Notes under the pieces: generated by a model
Seen by the model: the letters and a program-made list of their open reading frames with translations, nothing else
Database searches by the model: none
What the model was told of the DNA's origin: nothing
Shown here: piece after piece, positions 46,179 to 57,450 of the stretch
Numbering within the stretch: position 1 is the stretch's first letter
Layout: each line of letters begins with the position of its first letter
Program-made: the position numbers and the translations under genes
Assembly (NCBI GenBank): GCA_030770535.1
Contig: JASVEC010000022.1
Location: 62,001-126,000, forward strand
From: Batkoa obscura
Taxonomy: Eukaryota; Entomophthoromycota; Entomophthoromycetes; Entomophthorales; Batkoaceae
Direction: 5' to 3'
DNA: 64,000 nucleotides

Positions 46179-46706
46179 ATGAAGTTTATAATATTTAACT
46201 CGATAGTACTCTTTTTTTCAGCTATTAATGCTGGATACCAAAATGATTATAGTAGTGTTGGTAGCTATGGTGGAAGTTCTGGTGGAGATAGTAGCGGAAA
46301 CTATGGAGGAGGTAGTGGTAGTGGAAGTGGCAGTGTAGGAGGTGGCAGTGGTCATGGTTATGGTGGAGGCAGCGGAGGAAGCGGTGGTGCAGGTAATGGA
46401 GGAGGTAATGGAGGAGGTAATGGTGGAGGTAATGGAGGAGGTAATGGAGGTGGTAACGGAGGAGGTAATGGAGGTGGTAACGGAGGAGGTAATGGAGGAG
46501 GTAATGGCGGAGGCAATGTATGTAACCCAAAGACAGTCACTAAAACTTCGACTGCGACTGTGACTTCAACTGCCACGGTAACCAATAAACCCACCAATTG
46601 TCCTACTCCTTGTGCTATTAAAACCATCACTTCTATCAAGGTTGTTACTTCCACCGGTACCAAGACTATAACCGTTAAACCTCATTGTCCTACTCCTTAT
46701 TACTAA
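46179..46706 (+). CDS. Secreted glycine-rich repeat protein
   Basis: 175 aa, intronless. Signal peptide ~1-18. Tyr/Ser/Gly-rich segment (~19-70), then an array of GNGGG pentads (~72-112), encoded by a tandem 12/15-nt GGAGGTAATGG-type repeat likely to vary in length between strains. The tail (CNPKTVTKTSTATVTSTATV ... CPTPCAIK ... HCPTPYY) is Thr/Val-rich with five cysteines and resembles the tail of the divergent 61-aa neighbour. A structural surface or adhesive role is plausible but unproved. Long frames on the other strands here are by-products of the repeat. Confidence 0.82.
   Translation: MKFIIFNSIVLFFSAINAGYQNDYSSVGSYGGSSGGDSSGNYGGGSGSGSGSVGGGSGHGYGGGSGGSGGAGNGGGNGGGNGGGNGGGNGGGNGGGNGGGNGGGNGGGNGGGNVCNPKTVTKTSTATVTSTATVTNKPTNCPTPCAIKTITSIKVVTSTGTKTITVKPHCPTPYY
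46390..46514 (+). repeat. Coding minisatellite (GNGGG array)
   Basis: Tandem GGAGGTAATGGA-like units inside the glycine-rich gene, alternating GGAGGT and GGTGGT versions; GC-rich compared with everything around it. Confidence 0.85.
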
Positions 46707-47102
46707 AATTGGTTTAATAAGCTTATTTATAAATGAATATTTATTTTATAGCTTAGCTTTAAATTTATTTTTAAAATTTATTTTTAGAATTTATTATAAA
46801 ATTCAATTAAAATAACTAAAATTTTATATACTAAAACAATATAAAAATAGCTTTTCTTACTTATACTTTGCAAGGCATTGTCTTTCACATAATCTAACAA
46901 AAGTTACCAAATCCACGTTTTTTTATTCCACAACACTATTTTACAGCTACTAAAATGGGTACGTGGAACCTAAAGGACTTCAGTAAAATTATTTTTTATA
47001 GTTGCATAAAAAAACCGAAAATAAATAAATTTAAATGTTTTATTTGCATTAAGCTTTGTAAGCAGAAGCACTTTTTTAATTACGAATAAATTTTGTTAAG
47101 GA
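46707..47102. other. Intergenic
   Basis: AT-rich 3' region of the glycine-rich gene; nothing else. Confidence 0.5.
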
Positions 47103-47416
47103 TTATAACTAACTGACAAACTTAAAAAAGCTTAAAACAAATCTAACTGAGCTCAAACTATCAGGATAAAGTCAACCAATTAAATTAACTATTTTTAAAT
47201 TGTCTTAAAGATATAAAAATAATTAAAACTAAAGCTTAATAAGTTTTTATAAGCTCAAATTAATATAAAAATTTATTAAACTTTAGTTTTAATTATTTTT
47301 ATATCTTTAAGACAATTTAAACAATTAGTTTAATTAAGTGATTTTATCCTATCAGTTTAAGCTTATTCAGATTTGTTTTAACCTTTTATTAAGTTCATTT
47401 TAAAGTTAGTTATAAT
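47103..47416. repeat. Large near-perfect palindrome (~315 bp)
   Basis: 47197-47234 is exactly inverted at 47281-47318 (38 bp, AAATTGTCTTAAAGATATAA...). Similarity continues outward on both sides to TTATAACTAAC at the left and GTTAGTTATAA at the right, and inward almost to the centre near 47258. There is practically no loop. Outer arm pairs include AAGCTTAAAACAAATCT with AGATTTGTTTTAACC. No coding capacity. Confidence 0.85.
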
Positions 47417-48049
47417 ATTAAAAATTTATTAATATATAAATTTACTAAAATTTAAATATAATAAAAAAACAAAAAAAACTTTTAAGCATTTATTTTAAAC
47501 ATCAATTAAAATTGGTAAGAATTAAATTACAATAACAAAAAAAATTATATAAAGATGTTAAAATTCAACTATGCAGAAGCTAGCTGTTTATTTTAAAAAC
47601 AAGAAATTAAGTATTAAGCATTAAACGCCATAATAGTAAAATATAATTACAAAATTGACACTAGCCACTACTACATAATTAAATTCAACATTGCAAAAAA
47701 ACGACTGTTAAAAAACGTAGCATTTTTTTGATTGAATTTTAATTCAATTAAATCTATTTTTAAAATTCTCTTGATACTAAAAGACTTAATAAGCATTTAT
47801 AAAAATAAAGTATCACTTTATAAAAGATATATTAAAACTATCATTACCAGTTTAGTAAGATAGTATTAATATATCACTTAATTATAGATGATTCTACACT
47901 ATTCTAGCAGAATTGAATGACGTTGAGTTCTATTTTGTACAACTTGAAATTAAAGCGAGTGTTAATTTTATTGGTTAATATTGATATCATGGTTTGAGTT
48001 TTCCTAGAATTTCAAACATGACCTTTTATGAAACTATCCTATTAATTAA
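47417..48049. other. Intergenic
   Basis: AT-rich; no feature apart from the 5' region of the next gene. Confidence 0.5.
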
Positions 48050-48057
48050 TATAAAAG
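48050..48057 (+). promoter_or_regulatory. Possible TATA box of LYC1-like gene 2
   Basis: TATAAAAG about 120 bp upstream of the ATG at 48174, which would leave a longer leader than in the neighbours. Confidence 0.4.
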
Positions 48058-48128
48058 CAATAAGAAAGTGTAATAAATAAAAACAAAAACAACAAAAACA
48101 GAAACAGAAACAAAAATAATATTTAACC

Positions 48129-48160
48129 TAACAATCTAACAATCTAACAATCTAACAATC
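48129..48160 (+). repeat. Tandem TAACAATC repeat in the leader of LYC1-like gene 2
   Basis: Four exact 8-bp copies of TAACAATC directly upstream of the ATG, preceded by an A/C-rich stretch (48078-48120). Probably within the 5' UTR. Confidence 0.75.
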
Positions 48161-48173
48161 TAAAAAATAAATA

Positions 48174-49184
48174 ATGTCCACCGAAAACAATCAATATAAA
48201 TTAGTCATTGCAACTAAAGAACAACAATTAAAATGCTGGAAAACAATTGGACCTTATTGGGGTAAAGGTATTAGTGAGAGTGAATTTATAGCTAGAGAAA
48301 CATTATTAACTGGTGGTGCCTTTGGAAAAGAAAATTTAACTCAATGGGTTTTGGTTGATAGTAATGACAAGATGCTAACCTTTTGTGAAAGTTATCAACG
48401 TAATGTTATTTATAAGAGTGAAAATGGAATAGAAAAAAGAAAAGTTTATAGTATTTGTTCAGTATTTACACCTGAAGAACATCGAGGAAATGGTTATGCT
48501 TCAAAGATGTTTCAATTATTAGTAAATGAATTGAATAAAAAGGATACTTTATGTTCTGTACTTTATTCAGATGTAGGTCAATTTTATGAACGTTTTGGGT
48601 ATAAAGAGTATGATCCTTATCATTTAGAATTAGATTCTAATGTTGATAATCTTCAATTAGATAATAATATTCAATATTTAACAGAAAATGAGATTAAAAA
48701 AATAAGTGAATTAGATATTCAGTTAATTGAAAAAGAATTAAAAGAAAGTGAAGAGAAATCAATTATGGTAATTGAACCGAATTTTGATTGTTATGAATGG
48801 CATTTTACTCGAAGTCAATATTATGCTAATTATAAAAAGAAAGAAATACCTACTATTTTTGGTTCAGTTTATCAAGGTGAAGAATTAGAGTTTTTAATAT
48901 GGACTTATGATTTTAATGAAAATGAATTAGTTATTTTAAGACATAGAATTCAAAATCATGGAGATGAATTATTGAACTCCGCTTTATTAAAATTAAAAGA
49001 AATGAAGTTTAATAAAATTATTGCTTGGAATTTATATAAAAAAGATATTGGGGAGTATTTTAATGATAAAGTTACTATTGTTAAAAGAGATATAGATTCT
49101 TTACCTTATGCTACTTTTCCTCAATTAAAAAATCAAAAGGATTATCCTCATTGGTGGTATATTCAAAAATATAATTGGGTTTAA
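48174..49184 (+). CDS. LYC1-like GNAT N-acetyltransferase, paralog 2
   Basis: 336 aa, intronless. The acetyl-CoA loop is HRGNGYASKMF in SICSVFTPEEHRGNGYA, with a clean R-G-x-G-x-A pattern, followed by VLYSDVGQFYERFGYKEYDP. YEWHFTRSQYY at mid-protein and FLIWTYDFNENELVILRHR in the C-terminal half are conserved with paralog 3. It ends PHWWYIQKYNWV, a Trp-rich tail seen also in paralog 3 (PHWCEVQRYTWF). Family relatives include the Yarrowia lysine N6-acetyltransferase LYC1; the actual substrate here is unknown. Confidence 0.87.
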   Translation: MSTENNQYKLVIATKEQQLKCWKTIGPYWGKGISESEFIARETLLTGGAFGKENLTQWVLVDSNDKMLTFCESYQRNVIYKSENGIEKRKVYSICSVFTPEEHRGNGYASKMFQLLVNELNKKDTLCSVLYSDVGQFYERFGYKEYDPYHLELDSNVDNLQLDNNIQYLTENEIKKISELDIQLIEKELKESEEKSIMVIEPNFDCYEWHFTRSQYYANYKKKEIPTIFGSVYQGEELEFLIWTYDFNENELVILRHRIQNHGDELLNSALLKLKEMKFNKIIAWNLYKKDIGEYFNDKVTIVKRDIDSLPYATFPQLKNQKDYPHWWYIQKYNWV

Positions 49185-49693
49185 ATAAAAAATTAAAGAT
49201 ATATAATATAATTTATTATAAAATTAATTTATTCTCTAAGATTTTTGAATTAAAATGATAGTATTTTTACAATATTAAGTTCTAGAATTCTAGTTTTAAA
49301 TTTTTTAATTTTTAAATTATCAAATTTTATAACTATTCTAAATAATAATAAAATAAGATAAGATAATTCAATAATATTTATCAAAATTTTATTATAATTA
49401 TAAAATAATTATTTTGTTATTATTTTAATATCTTTTTTATTATTAATTAAATCATACTCTTTGAAATAAGGAATTACAAATCAACTGATTTTTATTTAAA
49501 CTAATATAAATTGCAATAAATTTATCAATAAATATTAACTTTATTAATAAAATTATTAAAAAAGTAACGGGGATTTCTATGAAACATAAGTTGAATAATT
49601 GGTTTTTTTCAAGTATAAAAAAAGCTAACAATGCCACTTCAGAAGTTTTTTTTTTTAATTTTTTAATTTCAATTTAATTTCAATTTTTATTTC
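49185..49693. other. Intergenic
   Basis: Very AT-rich spacer; the small minus-strand frame at 49452-49637 is not convincing. Confidence 0.5.
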
Positions 49694-49802
49694 ATGGGGA
49701 TTTTACATATCAGTTATCTTTGTGGAAGTTTTACTTATGGTTGTAGTAATTGTGATACTCCACTCTTTACAAAAGATAATATATTAAGTGAAGTAAATTT
49801 TA

Positions 49803-49845
<43 letters not shown>

Positions 49846-50284
49846 TACTAATTACTATTATTATTATTAATTATTATTTTACTTTATTTAATTTAACTTA
49901 TTATTTAGTCATTTAATAAAAAAAATCAACCTCAATTAATTAATAAAATGTAAGATAAATAATATTTAATTATAATAAAACAAAAATTAATAATTTATTT
50001 TCTTTTAGTTATAATATAACGGAAGGAAATATTGAATTAAGACCAATGGTTAGCGGTATTCATAAAGTAGTCGATTTATATTGTATTTATTGTGATAATT
50101 TATTAGGTTGGAAATATGTAATTATTTATTTTATTTTATTTTATTTTATTTTATTTTATTGACTATTTTTTAATAATATTTAATAATGTTTTTGTTTATT
50201 TATTAGGTTCATGCATTTGATTATAATCAAAAATATAAAGAAGGAAAATATTATGTAATTGTGGAGAAAATTCAATGTGTTTAA
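49694..50284 (+). CDS. Yippee-like zinc-binding protein
   Basis: Small protein with the yippee/Mis18-like beta-fold; relatives act in the CTLH ubiquitin ligase complex (YPEL5/Moh1) or in poorly known nuclear roles. Four exons, 49694-49792, 49909-49949, 50009-50117, 50207-50284, give 108 aa, the usual length; each exon is too short to stand out as an ORF. Zinc ligands are C17 and C20 (GCSNC) and C72 and C75 (CIYC), matching the two CxxC pairs of the family. Further signature: SGIHKVVDLYC and LLGWKYVHAFDYNQKYKEGK. Introns 1 and 3 are longer than usual (116 and 89 nt) because they carry (TTA)n and (TTTTA)n microsatellites. Same strand as the LYC1-like gene 500 bp upstream. Confidence 0.9.
49803..49844 (+). 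repeat. (TTA)n microsatellite in yippee intron 1
   Basis: About 13 trinucleotide units, wholly inside the intron. Confidence 0.85.
50127..50160 (+). repeat. (TTTTA)n microsatellite in yippee intron 3
   Basis: About six pentanucleotide units just after the donor site. Confidence 0.85.
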
Positions 50285-51394
50285 TATACTAAATTAATTT
50301 TATTCTTATTTTTAATTATAAATGAAAATTATCCTTATTAGAAAAAATGTTGGAGTTATTTGTTTTATTATAAAATCATATTTGAGTTATTTTTAATTAT
50401 CCTTCTTAAGATCTTTTTCCGTTGCTATTATGTCATTAAATAAACCTTGTCTTAAGTAAATAAGTTTTATAAAGAATTTTATAAAATATATATTAATTTA
50501 CATACTATATATTATCTTTTTAACTTTGATTTAAAAAGTATTAAAAATTATATTAAATAGTTAAGAATTATTTTTATGTTAAATAACATTAAAAACTTAA
50601 TAAATGATATTAAATTTTTAAGTTAATCTTTTTGAACAATTATTAGTACATTAAACTTTAAATAATAAGGGGTAGGGATTAGCCAAGTACTTAGTTTATT
50701 TTGAATGGTATAAATTTTTGGAAGTAAATTACTAATTAATTTTATTAAAATAAAAATCTACTACCTTAATCGTAGCCTCAATATATTTTGATATAATACA
50801 TTTAATCTAATTATGTTTTTTTTGATTGGAATTTAACTTAATGTAAAACTAAATCTATTTTTTAAAATGGAAAACTAAGTGTCTGTCTGATTGTTATCAT
50901 CTATTGAACTTTATATCAATATTACTCTTTAATAATAAAAATTATTTAATTACTTTGTTTATTAGTTTACTCACTTTTAAATTATTAATAAACAAAATTA
51001 ACAATTGATTTTTGTTATTTTTTAAAATAAATAAAAATTAATTAGTATTTATGATATAAATAATAACAATTAAAAAAGTCAAAAATTCCAAACTAATTTC
51101 TATTATAAAGTTCATTCAATATAAAATTATATCAATTTTAAAATCTATTTATAATCAACTTTTCATTCCATTCAACTAGATCTATCCGCCACTCTTACAT
51201 CTTTTAAAATTTTACTAAATCTTTAAAATTTCTTTTAATAAACTAAAAAGCCTTATTAAACTTACTAATCTTCATTTAAAAAGACAGATGATTTTATCAT
51301 CTTATATAGTACTAACATCTTACTAATAAAATACTATTATATAAATATATATAAAAAACACTTCAATTTAAAAAATATATATACAAATTAATAA
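50285..51394. other. Intergenic AT-rich region
   Basis: No supportable gene or RNA. Confidence 0.5.
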
Positions 51395-51443
51395 TCTGTT
51401 TTTATTTTATTTTATTTTATTTTATTTTATTTTATTTTATTTT
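51395..51443 (+). repeat. (TTTTA)n microsatellite
   Basis: About nine pentanucleotide units, the same motif as in yippee intron 3. Confidence 0.85.
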
Positions 51444-51734
51444 AATTATTTAAAAAAATGCTATCTATTTCTATTTACTTATTCTAAATCTAACTTAATA
51501 TTAAGTCGATTAGCCCCATTTTCTTACTAAAACTTTAATACCAAATTCCTATCTTATTAATTTAAAAAAATTTACACTCATCAATTATTATTGATAACCA
51601 ACTTACTCATGTATTTCTTTTAATGACTTAAAAATCAGGTACTAATTCTATAACTTTTATCTATAAAAATTTAAGATCCTAGCTATTCAGTCATATTAAC
51701 TTTAAATTTATTATACCAACTTTAATTATTAAAT

Positions 51735-52625
<891 letters not shown>

Positions 52626-52918
52626 TAATGATTTTATAGTTATATGATTAATCTATTTTATATTTTATAATCATTACTACTAATATAAGGATTTGAATTA
52701 ATAAATAGTAAACAATAAATATATAAATAGAAATCATCAATATTCAAATAATAACTTTTATTTTTTTTAATTAACTTAATTTAACAAACAATTCGTTTTA
52801 AAAGCATTCCTTTCACTTTAAATTCTATTTCATTTTTAATAATCTAAAAAATATTCTTATGTTTTACCTTATAATAAATATTGTGTATTTAATTCCAATT
52901 TTCAACTTGAAACTTAAT

Positions 52919-54744
52919 TTATTTTTTAATTATTGGATCTAATTGATCTAAAATAGAATTATCTATATCAAAATCCTCATCGGAATCTAATTCAATTCTA
53001 ACAGTAGAAGGTATACGTGGTAACAAATTACTATTATTAATATCTATATTGGTTGTAGAAGGTATATTATCTAATAAACTATTTTCTTTACTATTATTAA
53101 TACTATTACTATTTAATTCCATTCTTATAGTAGATGAAGTATATTGTAATGAATTAGTATTATTACTTAAATTACTATTATTTTTATTCAATTGATTTAA
53201 ACTATTATTATTATTATTATCTATAATAGAATCTCCAATTTCAATAATTTCATTCTTAGTTGAATTCATTTGAATAATGGATAAATCATTTTTAGTTAAA
53301 TCTACTGCAATTTTTGGTTTTTTTATAAACTCAGGTTGAGATCCACATTTAATTATACTATTAGGTATAAATACATCTGAGTCATCACTCGATATTAATA
53401 ATATACCACTTTCTATTAAATATATTATTAATTCAATTTAACTATTCTGTTATTATTATTATTAACCAACTTACCATCCATAGATTGATTTTTATTTACA
53501 TTATCTTAAAATAGAAATAATTAAAATATAATAAATAATTAGTAATAAATACTTACTATTTTTTATTTCATTATTATTATTATCTATTATCCTTATATCA
53601 CTTTCATCAACATCAATACTTTTAAGTGGAATATTAATAACTAAATCTGATTTACTCCTTTTCTCCCCTTGTTTTTTAGCTTTGTATTCTTGATCTAATT
53701 TATCAAAAAATTCAGGATCTAAATCATCACTACTTAAAGATAAATCAATATTATTATTATTATTCGTTGTTAATGTTTGATTTAGATTTAGATTTTGATT
53801 TAAATTATCCATTTGATTCTTCCGATTTCCTTGAAAACTATTCCTTTGTTGATTATTATTATTATTATCATTACATATTTGTTGTCTGTTTCTATCATTA
53901 TTCACTGCTTGTCTATTAATTATAATATTTTGTAGGCTATCTCCACTAGCATTAAACTGTTGACTCCTATTCACACTAACCTTTCTTTGGTTTCTGTTAA
54001 AATCATTCTCTTGTTTTCCACTTTTCTTTAATCTATCTTCAACAATTTTTCTTAATTCCATTTCCAACCTTTCCTTTAAACTAACTTGATTAAATTCCTC
54101 CACCCACCCCCCTAACAATGTAATATTTTCTGGTTTTAACATTAAACATCCTCTTTGTACTGTTACTTCTTTTAATAATATCTAATAAATCAATTCAATT
54201 ATTTATCCATTTTAAATTTCGATGATAAATCCCTTACCTTTGCTCCCAACAGCGTATCTGTGGAAATAGCCTTAATTGGCTTATATTCCAATGCACATAA
54301 TTCATGAATTCCATCGGATAATATTAATTTTAATGTTCTTGTTGATTTGATATTTTTATTCATTCCAACTTTACCCTTCCCTTTCTCAAAATTACTGCCC
54401 TCTTCCTCCTCCATTTCCATACCATTGATAACATCTAATTGTTTCATCTTACTTTTGCTTATATCCATTATGTACTTGATTTGAAATACTCTACAATCCT
54501 TAAATAACGTATCCGATTTGATTTTGCCTATTGATTTAGTTCCCCATCGTTTTAAAAATTCAGTATCTAAAGGTAATGTTGTAACTTTTAAATCCGAATT
54601 TAAAAATCGTTGATAAATGGTATTTTGATTCAAATTCAAATTAAGTTGATAAGATAACCAAGTGGGTTGTAAATCAATACCAGAAGTTTGGAATTCTTGT
54701 TGTACTTCTTCAAAACTCATAAAAAAATTAAAAATAAAATCCAA
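52919..54744 (-). CDS. RMI1: RecQ-mediated genome instability protein 1-like (RMI1)
   Basis: Probable subunit of the RecQ helicase-Top3-Rmi1 dissolvasome that unlinks double Holliday junctions. Four exons, 54744-54238, 54181-53557, 53504-53475, 53412-52919, give 551 aa; the third exon is only 30 nt. A second ATG at 54720 (MSFEEVQQEF) gives 543 aa and fits the family start better. N-terminal helical DUF1767-type region (~10-80, LQPTWLSYQL), then an OB fold (~85-220) with CRVFQIKYIMDISK, LKLILSDGIHELCALEY and ILLKEVTVQRGCLMLKPENI followed by TLLGG. The rest is Asn/Ser-rich, low-complexity and acidic, with DSDEDFD near the C-terminus. The long disordered tail is less conserved. Confidence 0.85.
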
Positions 54745-55085
54745 TTTGATTATTTGATTATGATGCTTTGAACATGCTTAGAAAATTTGCAAAAATTAAG
54801 CTTGGGAACTGCAATTTCTGCAATTAGATGATGCTTTGAATCAAAATTCCAAATGGATGCTTAAAATAGCAAGTTAGATCCTAGCTAATTTAAGAAAAAA
54901 CATATCCATTGTAACTATTTATTTAAAAGTCAAATTGAAACATCAAGTGCTTTATTGACTTTGTTGCACTAATTATTCAGTATAAAATTCAGCTAAGTAT
55001 TGCGCCTTTTCCTTAGATTTGGATATTTTTTAATTTTTTTGAGTTTTAAATATTATTAGTTTATATAGTAATTAACTAATAATAA
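54745..55085. other. Intergenic, upstream of RMI1 and tRNA
   Basis: AT-rich with two GATGCTTTGAA repeats (near 54760 and 54828); no gene. Confidence 0.5.
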
Positions 55086-55157
55086 TTCTTCATGGTCCAG
55101 TGGTTAGGATTTTCCGCTTTCACCGGAACGGCCGGGGTTCGATTCCCCGTGAGGAAG
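55086..55157 (+). tRNA. tRNA-Glu (anticodon TTC)
   Basis: Full cloverleaf, 72 nt without CCA or intron. Acceptor stem TTCTTCA pairs with TGAGGAA (one G-T), D-stem GTCC/GGAT, anticodon stem TTCCG/CGGAA around loop CTTTCAC with anticodon TTC, and T-arm CGGGG-TTCGATT-CCCCG. Boxes A (TGGTCCAGTGG) and B (GGTTCGATTCC) for Pol III are present. Confidence 0.97.
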
Positions 55158-55166
55158 TTAGAGAGC

Positions 55167-55171
55167 TTTTT
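55167..55171 (+). terminator. Pol III terminator of tRNA-Glu
   Basis: A TTTTT run ten bases after the tRNA end. Confidence 0.8.
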
Positions 55172-55798
55172 GCAATAATATGACATAATTTTTTTATAAT
55201 TAATATAGCTAATATTTTGGTTTATTAATATAAAATTTTATTAAAAAGGTGTTAACTTATACTACTATTCAAAGGAGATACCGAAAAAAAGCAAGATTGT
55301 ATATTTATTTTAATTATTTGTTGTTTTAATTTAAATTTTAATGTCTCTATATATCTACTTTATTAATAATCCTTTTACAATTCATTGAAAAACATTGAAG
55401 GCGACTGTTTATATCATTTTAAAAGTAGTTCAGGCATATTATCTTCAACAGGTACATTTTTGATATATCGTGGATTTGATGAAGTGGAAAAACGTAATGA
55501 TATGTAATATTTACCTAATTAATAACAATATTTTTTATAGTTGCTAGTAATTAGGCAACTATTCCATGACATCACACCCTCGCTTTATCAAATCCATCTA
55601 GATGATATTAGATTGGTTTCTAGATACTGGAAATTTTTCATGCACACAAAACAATAGAAGTTACTAGTTGTAGCACCAGATATCTTTGATCACTAAAGAC
55701 AATGTTTATCTCAATGTTAATATTTTACATTGTTGCAGTCATTATTTGGGTGCTTTTTTACTCTCATGGAAATTCCAGAAACTTAAAAACCAACTTAA
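55172..55798. other. Intergenic
   Basis: AT-rich. A plus-strand frame at 55686-55910 starts in plain DNA and then runs through the MITE, so it is not a gene. Confidence 0.5.
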
Positions 55799-55903
55799 TA
55801 TGGGGGTGTCTTTTTTGGCTTCATTATTTTTTCCATCTTTTAAGCGCTATTTGAGTGGAAAGATTGTTAGTAAAATTCTCAAACGCAAAAATACATCCTC
55901 ATA
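55799..55903 (-). repeat. Foldback MITE family A, copy 9
   Basis: Reverse orientation, starts TATGGGGGTGTCTTTTTTGG, ends ATACATCCTCATA, TA flanks. Confidence 0.8.
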
Positions 55904-56627
55904 TAACTAACAGTTAGCGTTGATCCGAAAATTTACTAATTTGCTATCTTCACAAGTTATTATAAAAGATAAAACGGCATAATGTTAATACCAATTGTCT
56001 TTAAGGTTGCTTTGAGGGGTACTAGAATGTCGGATAGTATCACCTTAAGCCTTGTTTATATTAAAATCCCGAAAGTTAGTTACTATATAGCTATATTTTT
56101 TGCATTTTCATATTGTTTCAATATAAATTACCTTTTTTAAGTGTTTTATTAACTTGCATAATTAGAGGGATTCCCAAAAAATAAATAAAGTTTATAGTTA
56201 ATTTAAATGACTTCTGATTTACTTTGCAGCGGTTTTAGTATTTAAACAGATTATCTGAATCAAGATTCAAACCCTAGTTTTTAAATTTTAATTTATTTTA
56301 AGCTAAATATTTACTCTCAAATAAAGAATTAAGCAATCCATAAGTCACTTAAACTCTATGTAAATGTTAATTTAAATTAGTTTGCTTGAATGTGATATTT
56401 TATATCAAGATTATGCATTTATGCTAATATAACTATACATAACTTGTAATGTATGAATTTTATATAGATTTATAGCTTGTTATAGCTTATTTTATTAGGC
56501 AATTGTTAATTACCTTTTTAGTTACTTTTTATAATTTTACAAGAAATTAAAACAACATAAAACAGTTATGAATGAACCATAGTGATGGTATAGTATAAAC
56601 CGCTGGAAATTATGCATACATCTTTAA
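55904..56627. other. Intergenic between MITE copies
   Basis: No supportable feature. Confidence 0.5.
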
Positions 56628-56732
56628 TATGAGGATGTTTTTTTTGGTTTCATTATTTTTTCCATCTTTTAAGCACTATTTGAGCGGAAAGATTGTTAGT
56701 AAAATTCTTAAACAAAAAAATACATCCCCATA
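56628..56732 (-). repeat. Foldback MITE family A, copy 10
   Basis: Reverse orientation, starts TATGAGGATGTTTTTTTTGG, ends ATACATCCCCATA; 110 bp past the stop of homeobox gene 2. Confidence 0.8.
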
Positions 56733-56843
56733 TACTATCTCCTAAAACTACTTAACAAAGTTCTAAAATGATTAAATTAATAGTACGATTTTACACTTTA
56801 TTTGAAAAATGATTCATAAAAATAAAGTGGAAAAAAAATAGAA

Positions 56844-57374
56844 TTATAATAATAAATAACTCAAACTCATCCTTGTACATTTGGTTGAAGAAAAATGGAA
56901 AGGAGAGATATTATGATCTGTTGTATTAGAGTTTGATTCAAAATTACTTTGTGATAGTAAAGAAGGAGAAGAATTCGAGTTATTACTATTCATTTCGGGT
57001 GACAAGCTTGAGTAAAGCTTTAAGAAATAAGATGGCTCAATAGTACTTATCCATTGAAGCCCAGTATTTATTGGTATTAACTTTGTCTTTCTCTTATCTC
57101 TAGATCGTCGATTTTGAAACCAAATTTGAAATTCTCTTGGATCCATTTGTAACTGTTGTGATATATGTCTTCTCGCATCTTTACAAGGATATGGATTAAG
57201 TTTATAGATTGATTCTAATACCTTACGTCTCTCTTTTCTCAAAATTTCTCTGATATTTGTTCTTTTGCTATCATTGTTAATAGCTTTGCCATCCTTCTTT
57301 TTATTGCTGTTACTATTAAGGATGGATGAAAAACTATAAGTGTAAGCTTTGTAACTTTTGGTTGATTGTATCAT
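56844..57374 (-). CDS. Homeodomain transcription factor 2
   Basis: 176 aa, intronless nuclear DNA-binding protein. A basic, Asn/Ser/Lys-rich N-terminus leads into a homeodomain at ~38-97: RKERRKVLESIYKLNPYPCK in helix 1 and the following turn, and EFQIWFQNRRSRDKRK in helix 3, with W, F, N and R invariant. Standard length, no TALE insertion. The tail is Ser/Asn-rich (NSNNSNSSPSLLSQSNF), typical of a disordered regulatory region. Outside the homeodomain it shares nothing obvious with homeobox gene 1 at 21 kb. A TATA box lies ~70 bp upstream, and MITE copies stand on both sides. Confidence 0.9.
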   Translation of the reverse strand: MIQSTKSYKAYTYSFSSILNSNSNKKKDGKAINNDSKRTNIREILRKERRKVLESIYKLNPYPCKDARRHISQQLQMDPREFQIWFQNRRSRDKRKTKLIPINTGLQWISTIEPSYFLKLYSSLSPEMNSNNSNSSPSLLSQSNFESNSNTTDHNISPFHFSSTKCTRMSLSYLLL

Positions 57375-57442
57375 ACCGTGTGATGAATAAATAATAAAAG
57401 TAATGTTTTTTTTTTAGAAGTGAGTCTTATTTTTGAGCTTAA

Positions 57443-57450
57443 TTTATATA
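57443..57450 (-). promoter_or_regulatory. TATA box of homeobox gene 2
   Basis: TATATAAA on the minus strand, 69-76 bp upstream of the ATG at 57374. Confidence 0.5.

Noticed and set aside
46225-46663. Long His/Leu- and Pro-rich ORFs in the glycine-rich gene
   Set aside because: By-products of the GGAGGTAATGG repeat read in other frames.
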